From Seiridium cupressi (taxonomy: Eukaryota > Ascomycota > Sordariomycetes > Amphisphaeriales > Sporocadaceae), in the NCBI GenBank assembly GCA_036674765.1, contig JARVKI010000094.1:1-64000 (forward strand): 64,000 bases of DNA, read 5' to 3'. Below are positions 34,751-45,878 of the stretch, piece by piece (the stretch's first letter is position 1; each line of letters begins with the position of its first letter). The notes below the pieces were generated by a model. It saw nothing but the letters and a program-made list of their open reading frames with translations, ran no database searches and was not told the DNA's origin. A program made the translations under genes and the position numbers.

Positions 34751-36119
34751 TTACAGGCGGGTTGCTTCCGAATTGGCATAAACGTTGCCATGGATTTCGG
34801 CGTATGCCGCACTGGAAGGCCATTGGGCGCCCGCACGCTTCTGTGCCGTATCCTGCTTGGCCTCGCCGTGATTCCTCCTCCCAGCTGGGCCAGAAGACTG
34901 TTCCGACGCGAGCAGTGGCATATGGGGAAAGTTCCGGACCAGCAGAGCCCGAATGGCCGGGATACATCCACATACCACGCTGACTGCCAGCTCCACGGCT
35001 GTCCAGCTCACTAAAGGAACATAATCCCACGTCGGATCGGAAGACTGGCCAAAGACGGACAGCGCTCTCAGCCGCACGATGCTGGTAACCCAGCCAAAGG
35101 AGCCGAGGAGGACCATGAATGCCACGCCGAGCTTTCGGCCCAGCTTGATTTGTAAGTTTGGCAGCATGGATAGCGGCAACGCCAGGATCAGGAAATCCTG
35201 TGCGACTGCGAACCCCGAATTGGCATACGCCAGGGCTGTGACGTCAAGGCATGTGCCGTGCTTGATATCCTTGTTCCAGAACAATGCAACAGGCCGGCAG
35301 GAGAAGGCCGTGAGGAAGGTGATGATGAGCGATGAGACTATTGTGAAGCCGAGCACTGCGTAGGAAACATTTCGAAATGTCCGACCAGGAAAGACGCGCA
35401 GGTAGAAGAAAATCAGGGACGATTTTGCCAAGCAGAGGATCACGACGTAGAAGATCTCGCCCGCGTATACTTTTTAAGACGTTAGTGGCTTGCGCAACGA
35501 GAACTTGGGGGAGGACTTCTTCACATAGTTGAAGGATGCTTGACAAGGCACCATCTTCCAAAGCCCATAGATGATTCCCAAACCCCAGGTGAGACACTGG
35601 CTGGTGTCAGCAGGTGGTTTCATTGACTTTTCCTCTTGGCTTACTCTGAATCAAACATGCAACTGGCGCAATAGCTACAAGCTTTCAGGAAATCAGCACG
35701 ATTACGTCGGGTGGAAACGAGCGTCAGGCATTGCTTACCACCGCAACAGCAACTATTATATCCTCCTTATGGGTAGATCTTCCGTGGTATATTGATAGGA
35801 ACCGAAGCAGGACGGCCACCGAGGCAATCGTCCACATGGTGGTCGTGACTGCGAGAACTTCTCGCGATTGCGATGGCGTAGCTAGATGGCAGGTCGACGC
35901 TTGCAGTCTAGCAACATCTAGTTGACAAATGTGAGCCGCGGTCCACCCAGCTTCAATTTCGTTTTGCACAAACCCAGAGAATCTTGCATTGTGCAATTTG
36001 TCGTCAGACAAGCCGCAGTCAAAGGCGCCAGCTGAGAGTTTTCGCAGATGCATGTTGTGTTTGTAGCTGAGCAGCCAACGGCAGTAACTGTGTGCAATAG
36101 ACAGGAAAACTAAGAACAT
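34751..36119 (-). CDS. Rhodopsin-like (PTH11/SAT4-type) integral membrane protein
   Basis: The last exon, 35469-34751, is secure: YAGEIFYVVILCLAKSSLIFFYLRVFPG, a loop with FSCRP and C, and membrane helices through WTAVELAVSVVCGCIPAIRALL. This is the fungal rhodopsin-domain pattern (KxSxLxFYLRxF, the CxPV/CRP loop, ExxxxxxxxxxPxxRxL). A 55-bp intron (35470-35524) joins it to a small exon with LGFGNHLWALEDGALSS. An upstream exon ending at about 35739 gives TTTMWTIASVAVLLRFLSIYHGR and HKEDIIVAVAV. The join between these two exons and the true start are uncertain; 36119 is only the first Met of the open frame. Such proteins are plasma-membrane, seven-helix proteins. Some (Pth11 in Magnaporthe) sense surfaces, but most have no known role. 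The second helix looks short, so the gene may be damaged. Confidence 0.7.
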
Positions 36120-37954
36120 CGAAGCATTAGCTTTTCCTTGTAGGAATTAAGTCAGAGTAAGCCAGCCCCACCGCGCATGTTGAGATGTTTGCAACTGCCA
36201 TGATTCGTAGCAGTCGTTCATGTGAGGCCTATGCCACGAGGTCTGCAGTGAATCCACCTACAGTTTCAACACGTGAACACGGACGTATCAGATGGAGAGG
36301 GAACACTCGAGGAAGGATGAACATATAGGGGATTTTCAAGCCGGCGACCTTAATCACATAATGTTTACTCAAGCTCAAGCAAAAGAGTCATTGGCTTGTG
36401 CCAGCGCAGAATCGAGGTAACACGACAGAGCAGAGAACTCTTATACACCACGCACGAAGTATTCTCAAGAATACGGCTTGAGCGTCAGCCTTTACTTGAC
36501 AGCCGCTCAGACCACTGGGCAATTAGTGGCGTATAGGAACGGCGAATCGCGGGCGTGGCGGGCTTGAATAGGCGTAGCATTGACCTCTGCTTATCACGAA
36601 CTAAGCAAGCGCCGGGCCAGCGACGATGATCCTTTCTACACAAGTTCTAGAAATACGCCGCCCGCAAACTACGTCCTGCAGAAAACATAGGGAGACAGAT
36701 AAGAGGCCAGGAGGCAGCGCCATCTGGGCATGGGCCATACCGGCCGCGTCGAATTTGAGGACTGCAGAGCATGGTGCCGTCTAGTGCTCTTGGACCACCG
36801 AACTAGTGTAACACCAACGGTTGCTCGTGGAGGCACTATCATATGAAACTCTAGGACATCGCCGTACCAGTATGTGAGACTAGGAGCTTGGAGTGTAGGT
36901 ATGTAATCTCATCTGGCTAAATCGAGATCATATTGCAATGATCTTCAGCAGGGTTTGCCGATGCCCAGAGAATACAGTTCCGAAGCCTATGAGAACGTCC
37001 CTCGGTCCGTTGCAGGATTCAATAATGGTTTGGTCGACAACCCTCCACAACGAATCACCAATTTCAACCTGCAGCAGTCTGTCCAATCGGAGAAGGTCAT
37101 GCTGCTTTGAGCCTCCTGTTTTGGCCCGACGTGAATGTGGCGGCTGGGATCTTCACAAGGATGCCTTTGAGAAGCCGACTAACTTGGCCCCCACTGACTA
37201 TATTTGGAGAACTAGCCGGAGTCGGTGCAGGAATCCGGGACACGGGATGACACTGTCGAACTTTATTGTGATGACCGCATCTGGCAGCGAAACTGAGAAC
37301 GAGGCCGCCTCTTCATGCATGAAGATCAAGACCGAAAAGGAGAGACTATTTTCCTAGTTCAGTGAAAGGAAAGGGCATTTCGGTGGCGAGTGAAGGATCA
37401 GACGAGCCTGGGCACTGCCTTTAAAGAGGTGGCAGGGAAGAGGACTGTCAAGAGACCAATTGATCCTGAAGACCTCTGCAGCCTTCCGATAACTGGCTCC
37501 ACGGGCAACACATCTATTGTGAGGTCATCCCACTTGCAACTGGAACAGGGCGACGCGTGAGCAGGTTGTATTCATTTTAGCTAAAGCTCTATACCTACAT
37601 GTAGGTAGTACTGGAATGTGTCTTTCTCAATGCCCCAACGACGGGAAGGATGTCGAGAAGCTGTTGCGGGGGGCGCTCGGTCCCAGCACCGCCCGAACTT
37701 CACCAGCTTGATCAACGTCAGAAAACTAGCGGGATTCCACCAATTGGTTTGTCTTGATGATCCTGTGCGTGCTAAATATGCTATTATGTCCGACCGACCG
37801 GATCTTCCGAGACTAGGGAGTCCCGAGCGCACCAGATCATCCAAGCCAAGTGTCCTTACACCCAAATCGATTCTGGTGCTTTGGTAAAATTGGATGAAGT
37901 CACCAGAATGGCCTTGGTGCTAAGCCGACTCGCTAATTATACGATTTTGAAACC
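36120..37954. other. Intergenic with possible decayed ORF
   Basis: No confident gene. The plus frame at 36938-37357 (139 codons), and the alternative plus frames that follow it to about 37560, contain peptide-like stretches (for example RWRVKDQTSLGTAFKEVAGK near 37400) separated by stops. This is what a decayed gene would show. I could not assign a family. A second stretch at 37618-37887 is open on both strands and also unrecognised. Confidence 0.35.
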
Positions 37955-40900
37955 TTATCCTCTCCGTCTAGTCTTCGTGTCCGCACCCAGGTAGTCGATG
38001 GGGTTTCGGCATAGAGGACAGGTGTTTTGGTTGCTGCTCTGGAACCACTTGTATAGACATGTCCGATGGAATAGGTTCTTACAAGTGCCGCAGCGCTTAT
38101 CAGGCATTGTCTTATCACTACTAATGATGCTGTAACAGATGGCGCATTCCGTTTGACCCTTGAGAGCTCCGCTGATATTACGCTTGAAGGCTGCTAGACC
38201 GTCAATGAGACTTCCACCCTATATCTGTAGTCAGTACAAGGTCCATTCCAGCCAGGGAAGAACGGAAAAGACTGCTTTAGGCTGATGGCTAGTGATGCAC
38301 TTCACTTAGCGGTTCATGACTTACTGAAAACGTGATGACACCCTTGGTTGTTAAGATCCAGCTTTGCCACTTCTTCTCACTGACGGCAACACGATTGACA
38401 CCGACAACTGCAACGGATTCGAGCGGATAAGCGTGGGGTATCTTAATCGCCACTGTAGCTTGGGACTCATCAACTTCATAGCCGGCAGTGACTTCCTTTG
38501 CCGCCCTGCTGATTTTGACAATCAACTCTTTGTCGTCCTCAGTTGGAGCCTCCTGTGATCCAGCCCACTTGGCTACGTCGTCAAGAGCCTCCGAGACAAT
38601 GATTGGCGAGAAGTATTTGACCATCCAATCCTCCACAGCAATCTTGGTTTGTTTAGATCGACAGTCGGTATGCCAGGATTTAAAAAGCCCAGGTACAAAT
38701 TTGAGCACTAAGTAGTACAGATGGATTAGAAGCCATTGCATATTCCGCTCCTCTGTCTCTGCTTCGGCGAGTTTGAGGTTGTACTTCCGGATTTGGTCCA
38801 CCGTGAAGTTCGCCTTGTCGAGGTTGAGAGCGTGGGCGGCCGAGTGACCTAGCACGTCAAATGTGAAATCCATCAATGGCCCGATGTAGTTGTCGTTTTT
38901 CAAGTTGTCAGCGTAATCTCCGCGCACCTTGAAAGACGCTGCACCGAACGCATCGAATACAAGGTGCCATGTCAGAAGATATGATCGAATAGGGGTCGGA
39001 AAGTGGGACAAGGCTTCGTCAGAATAAGCCTCCAGAGTTGGCGCCTCTAGAAGGAGTGACAGTAGTTCGTCGGGAAGTTGTGCAGTTTTTTTATCAAGAA
39101 GCACATCAAGGGATAGTTGTTCCTGCGCAGCCGGTAAAGCCTTGTGGAGCACGGTAAAAGCGGCGGTCTGTATAGGCCTAGAATCAGCCGCAACGAGGCT
39201 ATATAGGTCCGCAGGTTCTTTAACATGTTCCAGCGGCAGCTTCTCGACCTGTCTACAAATTATCGCATCAACCATCTCAAGAGGCTGGGTCTCCTTGTCG
39301 CGTGGAAGATTGAGAAGCTCAATGAGCGCCGCGGATCTTTCTTCTGCGGTAGATTGAAGAGCTTCCACCAGGTCATCGTTGGGTTCATCCAGAGATTGCA
39401 ATTTGACTAGTAAGCGGAGTGAGGCGTGTATAGCCGAGACCCAATGGTCAATTTCTTTGGCGGAAGTATTCCTGGTCCAAAGATAGACGGAGAATCCAAT
39501 CGCACGTTCCCAATATGAGCCGTAAACGTCCTTGACGCAAGGAAGCAGATGCTGCAGACTCCTACAAAGTTCCGCAGCGAACCTGTGATCCACCTCTTCA
39601 GGGGTTTCCAACCAAGACGTGATCTGTCTGACTGCAAATACGAGGCGATTGTTGGCTACAGGCAGATCACCATTATCATAGACCGACATACAGGCGTTCA
39701 ATAACACCAGCGTCGCTAGTGATTTGTCTGAATTCAAAGTGGCACCAGCGGCGTCGCTGACTAGTCGATTGCAAAGATTGCTCACTGCTTTGGCGGAAGC
39801 GAGTGTTGCGCCCAAACCTTTCAACATCGATACTGCGGGAAGAACGGTCGTCGGCGTCGATTTCAGCACGTCCAATTTCGTTAGCCATTCCTCGGCACTT
39901 GAAGAAAACCCGTGTTTCTCTGCAAGGCTCTCGAGCAACTGATTCAGTACTCGTGCGCTGTACAACCCGAATGGCGTTAGCTGCTTGGACGCTTCAAGGA
40001 GTCGAGTGAAGACATCGTGCACGAGCCGAGATGGAGGAAACTCGGAACTCGACCCACTTCGCCAGTCCGATGCTTCCTCTGTGATTGAAGTCAAGGCGGC
40101 TCGCGAAGTAGAGATCAGGTTCTCGGCATCAGATGTTGCATCTGCGATCCTCAACCAAATACTCTCGTCTTCCAAAGCAGTCAGTTGATCTGCGGCGAGT
40201 TCGGCAGTGATACTGGTAAGAACAAGTAACTCCGCTTGTTTGCTCATTGGTAGTTTGTCGTTTAGACCAGAGGATAGAAGTCGAGATGAGTACTGGGCCA
40301 TACGACCAGGAATAGAGCATCCAGCGCGGTCCCTTTTGACTTGAGAGTGTTCATTTCCGTCGACCGACCTAATCAGGAAATAGGAGCCTCCAAGGCTGCT
40401 TGTAAGAGATAATGACGGGTTAATTGATTTGCTACTCATGATACTCAGAAGTTCGTTCTCCCAAATGTTCGTATCAGGCAGGACCGCTGTGGCATCTTCG
40501 TCTCGCTGTACTTGACTGGCCTGCTGCACAAGCGTTTCTACTCCCAAAGAAACCGCAGTGGCATCATTCAAGTTTTGCTGGATGATTCCAACGAAATTGG
40601 CAGTTCCGCCGGTGGTCGGCTGACTCAGCAGGGTCTTTAATGTCGCGATGTCTGATCTGTCTGATTTTTCCGAAAGGCTCAATAGGCTGGTCATCAAACT
40701 CATATGGGTGTCTTCCCGAGATAAAAGTTCGGGCTTCTTCTGTGCCAGAAGAAGCAATGATTTGATCACTTCTGGGCTGGGTTGTTTCGCAAGGATCGTA
40801 GCCAGCTCCTCGGCTAGTCGACGTCCGCTTTCGTCGCCGAGGACATTGAAAGTCAAGGCGGTGTCAAAAACTGCCCAGGACTCAGCTGGTGTCTTACCTC

Positions 40901-43023
40901 TCGCACATTGAACACAGATTTTGACGATTACAAGTTGAACCTGCTCTAATCTGCGAGCGAGTGTTGCCGAGGACGAAGTCGAAATTAGCTTTGATAAGGC
41001 GTGCAATGCGCCCACTGGAATGTCGCTTCCAGCACCGTCAATCGCAGAAGTCAGGGCTGCAATATTAGCTCCCCATATCCTCTCAAAGTCTTGCGTTCTG
41101 CCTTGAATGTTACCCAGAGAGTTGACACAGGAGAAGAGGTACGGTGCGCTCGATGATGACAGAATAGGTGACAGATCTCCAGAAATTGTGGCTTCAAGCT
41201 GACGAAGAGCACCGTCAGTGTCTCCTGAAGTATCGTCGTTGCGGAAGAGCAGTTTGCTGTTCTCAAATGCAGCCTCGATTGTTGCAGCTGCACCAAATGG
41301 CTTGAAGTTTCGTTTCTGCAGCACCTGAAAGGCCTCAAGAACCAGATCCAACGATGGCTGTAGCACTGCATGTGCTGGGATGGGGCGGTCTGTCCCGGCA
41401 GTCTTGACATGGGCATCAAGAATCTTGCCCGTCAAATCAAACCATCTGTTACCCTCGTCCGCAATAGACTTCTGGGACTTGTGGAATTCTTTCGATGCCT
41501 CAGGCAATGAATCTCGCATTCTGCCCGAGAATTGATCCTTCAACTTGTGCCAGTGTTGTGCAGTTGCATCCCTTATCTCGTTGCTGGGAGAAGCCGCTGT
41601 TGCAGTATAAGCTTTCAAGATTGGTATTTGGCTACCGACGGACCAGTCTGGTCGTTCCGGGAACAGATACTGCTCGATCAAAGGGAAAACCGCCTCTCGA
41701 ATAAATTCCACAGACCCAGCTGAAAGTTTGTCGACAAAGTTCCTTGACAGATTTATGTAGCAGGTCCAAGCATTGACAGCATGGCTCCGTGGCTCTTCAC
41801 GACTCGTAATACCAGACCTTAATGACTTCATGAATTCAATCGCTCCAGAGTGATCGAAGGGTAACACTTCGACGGGCACGACATTGAACAACTGGCCAAG
41901 TACATCCCAGAATGCGACAGCGCTACCCTGGGAACCCTTTTCAACGAAACCCTTCAGTCGTACTGTGGGCGATTTCTTCCCATGATAGTCCGAGGTCCAG
42001 ATCGTAGGGAAGCGATCTGTTAGCGCAATTAGAGTCTTGACAAAGTCCACTGCGGAACCGGTCTGGTTGCTTCTCAAGCCCTCCGCTATGTAAACCTTGC
42101 TCAGAAGAGCGAGGTTCGTTTCCACGGCGTCAGGTTTCTTCTCAATGGAAACTGCTACAATCTGCGAGGCGATTCTCCTCACAGCCGTGTCGCGGACCAA
42201 AGCGCTCATCCAGACCTTTTCGACTCCCAGAAACTCATCGTAGGTATCGAGGTGCTTCTCAATGTCGGCAGCGTCGAGTTTCTGCAGCAAATTCAGCACG
42301 AGTGCTAAGCTGCTGCCCAGAACCCTGTAGTATTTGGCTTCGGCATCGTCGGTGTTTGTGGATCGTTCGTCACTGAGGGTATCGGCCGTCTCGAGGACTG
42401 CATCGGAGGCATACTCAAGAATTTGAGGCTGGCATCGCTTCCAGAACTGCGCGGTCTTCTCCGATGTCGTGAGGAAAGAAGATAGGCCTTCGGAGGCAAT
42501 CCGTGACACCACGCGATCTCTGTCAAAGGTGCCGGCTAGCCAGCTTGCGACGATCTTGGGTATATGTCGCTCCATCCGTTTCCGCGCTGACTTCATCAAC
42601 TCAAGCTGCAGAGTGTGAGAGAGTTCGCGTACTCGTCGGGAATTGTCTATCGAGATCCGAGGGTATAGTTGGACCTGTCCCGAGTATCAATAGACCGGCT
42701 ACACGCAAAGGGGGCGACACAAGGCGTACCCAAGCTTCCAGAACCGGCTCCTCCGTTCCGCCATTATGCTCATATGGATGCGCCTCGACGTAGGTTAGGA
42801 GATCTTCCAGTGCTTTCGATTTCGTTGTGGCATCTTTCTTCAGCAGGTTCTTGAACGAGACAACTACATTGGCGTCTGAAATCGACGAGAAGTCCGGAGG
42901 CTCGGTCAGGTAGGACAGCTTGCTGCCAGTAGAGGCCGATGAGAAAGCCCCAAATGCACCGGTGCCAGCGCTCGCAAAAGCTCTGCCGCTGGCGGCACTC
43001 GACTTGGGACCTGCGCGTCTCAT
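37955..43023 (-). CDS. LTN1: Listerin E3 ubiquitin ligase Ltn1/Rkr1
   Basis: Three exons, 43023-42721, 42674-38325 and 38218-37955, all joined in phase 0, code for 1638 residues, the usual fungal size. The N-terminus (FSSISDANVVVSFKNLLKKDATTKSKALEDLL) and the join LEAWVRL|VQLYPRISIDNSRRVRELSH are classic listerin. The long middle is helical HEAT-type repeat. The last exon encodes the RING: TECAICYSIIS, CGTCKNLFH, RTCLYKWF and CPLCRNPI, with the full Cys/His set of a RING-CH type domain. Ltn1 binds stalled 60S subunits in the ribosome-associated quality-control complex and ubiquitinates the nascent chain. It works with Rqc1, Rqc2 and Cdc48, none of which is in this window. Cytosolic. The gene looks intact; the ORF of exon 2 alone spans 4.3 kb. 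Confidence 0.95.
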
Positions 43024-43592
43024 CTCTTATGCTGTACTGGCGAAAAGAAGGTCGGCGGCACAACCGCCGCGTAAGAAGTCGGACGCGACGATGAAGAGCT
43101 TCGAGATTTTGGTAGGCGTTGAGACCCCACGGTGGGGCAATTCGGCGGGTTGCCGACGTCAGAGAGCGGAACTTCGTATCTCACCAGGCACTAACACCAG
43201 TAATGGAACAAGAAGCTTACAGAGCCATAGAGACCGAGAGATTTGGAGGTTAGAGTGTTTATCTAGCAAAGGAAATTCAGTTCTAAATATTCCAGCCCAG
43301 ACTCTTTCTTGTTACCAACCTTGGTTGTTCGTACAACCCCCACCACGGAGATCAACCATACATTAATTAGCAAGTCTGTCTGTCAGCTTCCAGCAGCTGG
43401 CAAACAACTCTACAACTGGCAGGACGCCAATCTTTACAAATTACAGCATTGAATTGCAACACCCACTCAGCAATGCCCATGCATGTCACTTGTATATGGC
43501 CGCCTGATTTGCTATGCCTGAGGCCCATGCACATTGTCTCATGTTATACCGTCTATACCTCACTTTAACGAAACGATTACCTTTACTTAAGC
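43024..43592. other. Promoter region of listerin; 3' side of the acetyltransferase gene
   Basis: No gene seen. Both flanking genes are on the minus strand. A plus ORF at 42920-43366 overlaps exon 1 of listerin and is a shadow. Confidence 0.5.
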
Positions 43593-44372
43593 TCAGATAT
43601 CGGGTACAGGCTCAACTTTCTTGACAACGCGAGCCGGCGATCCGATGGCAACGGAGAAGTCGGGTATGTTCTTGGTCACGACTGATCCAGCGCCTACCGT
43701 ACAACCTTTGCCAATAGTCACCCCAGGCATGATGATGACATTCCCGCCTATCCAGCAATCGTCACCAATGCTCACGGGCTTGGCGTACTCGATACCATCT
43801 CTGCGCGACTGCACCTCCGTCTCGTGAGTCGCTGCAAAAATAGAAACGAAGGGGCCGAACAGGACTCGGTTTCCGATTGTGACGAGACCACAGTCCAAGA
43901 TGACCAAACTATTTAAAGGTGAGTCATTTTCCGAGACCTGGGCTTACAGGGAAGAGTGCGATAAATGTGAGTTGCGCATACTTGAAGTTTGAGTAGAAGT
44001 TCTCCCCTAGGATGATGTTGCAACCGTAATCAATACTGATTGGTGGTTCAATAAAGGTTCCGTTGCCTACTCCGCCCATGATGCCTCTCAGCATCTCGAG
44101 CCTGTCATTCTGCAAGGAATCAGGTGTAGCATCGTCCGGAAAATGATTATTGTACTTGTGCATGAAGCGCCGGGCCTTGAAGCGGCCCTGCACCAATTCC
44201 GGAGTAAGGCAATTGTACCTACATAGCTATTAGCGTCTCCTAACAATTTTTGTTTGAGTCATTAGACTTGCAGAACGCCAGATATCATCTTTTCGTAGTC
44301 ATCGCACCAGGGTACATTGGCAAGCTTCTTCGCTGCCTCAATTGCGGCAGGATTTATTTGTGTGCTAGCCAT
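43593..44372 (-). CDS. Maltose/galactoside O-acetyltransferase-like enzyme
   Basis: Three exons, 44372-44272, 44218-43982 and 43908-43593, code for 217 residues. Intron 1 starts GCAAGT, so it is a GC-AG intron. Intron 2 is a 73-bp GT-AG intron. The N-terminal domain reads DDYEKMISGVLYNCLTPELV with RFKARRFMHKYN, the maltose-acetyltransferase (Mac) domain. Left-handed beta-helix hexapeptide repeats follow: IGNRVLFGPFVSIFAATHETE, DDCWIGGNVIIMPGVTIG and GCTVGAGSVVTKNIP. The active-site His is in AATHETEVQSR. These enzymes move acetyl from acetyl-CoA to a sugar hydroxyl; the natural substrate of fungal members is uncertain. It is transcribed away from a polysaccharide deacetylase whose start lies 610 bp off, so the two may share a control region. 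Cytosolic, no signal peptide. It looks intact. Confidence 0.9.
44219..44271 (-). other. GC-AG intron
   Basis: The donor is GTTCT|GCAAGT and the acceptor CTATGTAG|GTAC, with a CGCTAATA branch site. Length 53 bp. The join gives MISGVLYNCLTPEL, the expected Mac-domain sequence. This is the second GC-AG intron in the window. Confidence 0.75.
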
Positions 44373-44982
44373 AATCAAGAAAATACAAATAAGGAGATTA
44401 AGCAGACTATAGCGAGCAATTCTTAACTGGTAGTTGAGGGACTCGATGTTTTGGGGCAGGTTTTATAGCCGAGCCGTTTTTCGCTATCGGCCAAGCATGT
44501 AGCGCCTAGCAACAGAGACAAATAGAGTTTTTCGTTTTGCAGAAGATTTGCGCCGCCCATAGTTTTCTCCGGTACCGTGTATATGATGCAGGAGAAGTCG
44601 CACTATACCTCATTGAGGGTAGTTAGAACGTGGGTACTAAGGCCGATATCAAACCTTTAAAATCCCTTAAGATGGAATGAAATTAATATAACCAGCAATA
44701 GGAAAAAGCTAAATTAGTAACGTGCAACAACAAGACTCTGCCTTCGATGGACCAAGGGGAGACTGCTGAAACCCTCCGCCCAGAGATAAAAGGGTCGGTT
44801 TCTGTAGAAGCATGGCAGTCTTTTCAAAGCACCGTATTAGACCACATTACACCATATTACACCACATAACACCCGCACCGCATCGCACCATCACCAAACT
44901 ACTACATCACCACACTACGATACCAACATCTAGTACACAACTCAAACGCAAGAGACTCTCTGCAGATCAGATTGGAGCGAAT
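44373..44982. promoter_or_regulatory. Shared divergent promoter of acetyltransferase and deacetylase
   Basis: Separates two head-to-head genes (starts at 44372 minus and 44983 plus). A TATA-like GATAAAAG lies near 44785. From about 44826 to 44940 the plus strand carries many imperfect copies of an ACCACATTACACC-type motif that would sit in the leader of the deacetylase mRNA. An upstream in-frame ATG at 44812 would add a His/Thr-rich stretch that does not look like protein. Confidence 0.5.
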
Positions 44983-45878
44983 ATGTATATCCCTTCTCTA
45001 TTACCAGCCTTTCCGCTAATGAACCCCCTGGCCAAAGCACTCTGTGGCAACGAGATACCCCCGATTCCCGCAGAGAGTAATGGTACAACCAATAACACCA
45101 TACCGCATCCTCGAAATCGTTCGCTCGAGAAGGTAATCACTTCTTGCACTCGCCCCGGCACAGTGGCACTCACCTACGATGATGGCCCTGGCCCATACAC
45201 CGACGAGCTTCTCAACATACTGGACCAGAACCGCGTCAAAGCCACTTTCTTCGTCAACGGTGACAACGCCAATGGCCCCATTACCGAAGGTAGACTGCCT
45301 GGCATTCTCCGGAGAGCCTACGCAAAAGGTCATCATATCGGCAGCCATACTTATTCCCATGCGAACTTGGCCGCCCTGGGTCCAGGTGAACGTTGGCAAG
45401 AGATGGATCGACTACAGCAGGTACTCGGAGACATCATTGGCGTCGCACCAACGTATATGCGCCCGCCCTATTTCTCCTGTCCCGGCGACTGCGTCCAGGA
45501 CATGTCCGATTTTGGCTTCCATGTTGTAAGTTCTCTAGCTTCGTCAAGTACAGATGTGGGGCAGACTGCTAATAGTGCCTACAGGTCAACGCCAATCTCG
45601 ATACGAAAGACTACGAGCATGATTATGCGCAGTCACGCAACATCTTCAGTACCATGGTTGACTCCTACAGTCCTTCGACAGCCAGCTTCATCGTGCTCGT
45701 GCATGACATCCACCTTGAGACGGTAGAGACATTCACACAGTACATGATCGACGAAGCCAGGGCGTACGGGTACAAGCTCGTCACGCTAGGGGAGTGTCTT
45801 GGGGACGCCAAGGCCAACTGGTATCATCAAGTCACAGCAACAGGCGGAGGTAACAACTCAATCAGCAGTAGAAGCTGA
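44983..45878 (+). CDS. Polysaccharide (chitin) deacetylase, NodB domain
   Basis: Two exons, 44983-45525 and 45585-45878, with a 59-bp GT-AG intron, code for 278 residues. The N-terminus MYIPSLLPAFPLMNPLAKALC is a likely signal peptide, so I start here rather than at the in-frame ATG 44812. All five NodB motifs are readable: TYDDG, a metal-binding HIGSHTYSH, RPPYFSC, the DxxD-type VNANLDTKDY, and IVLVHDIH. The fold removes N-acetyl groups from chitin or a related polymer in a metal-dependent way. Fungal members are secreted or wall-bound and convert chitin to chitosan. No chitin-binding module is seen, so the exact substrate is open. Two cysteines in the PPYFSCPGDC loop suggest a disulphide. 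It looks functional. Confidence 0.92.

Noticed and set aside
37618..37887. Open frames on both strands that faintly recall a caspase-like N-terminal segment (CPNDGKDVEKLLRGALG)
   Set aside because: No His/Cys catalytic blocks follow, and the matching frame stops after about 30 residues.
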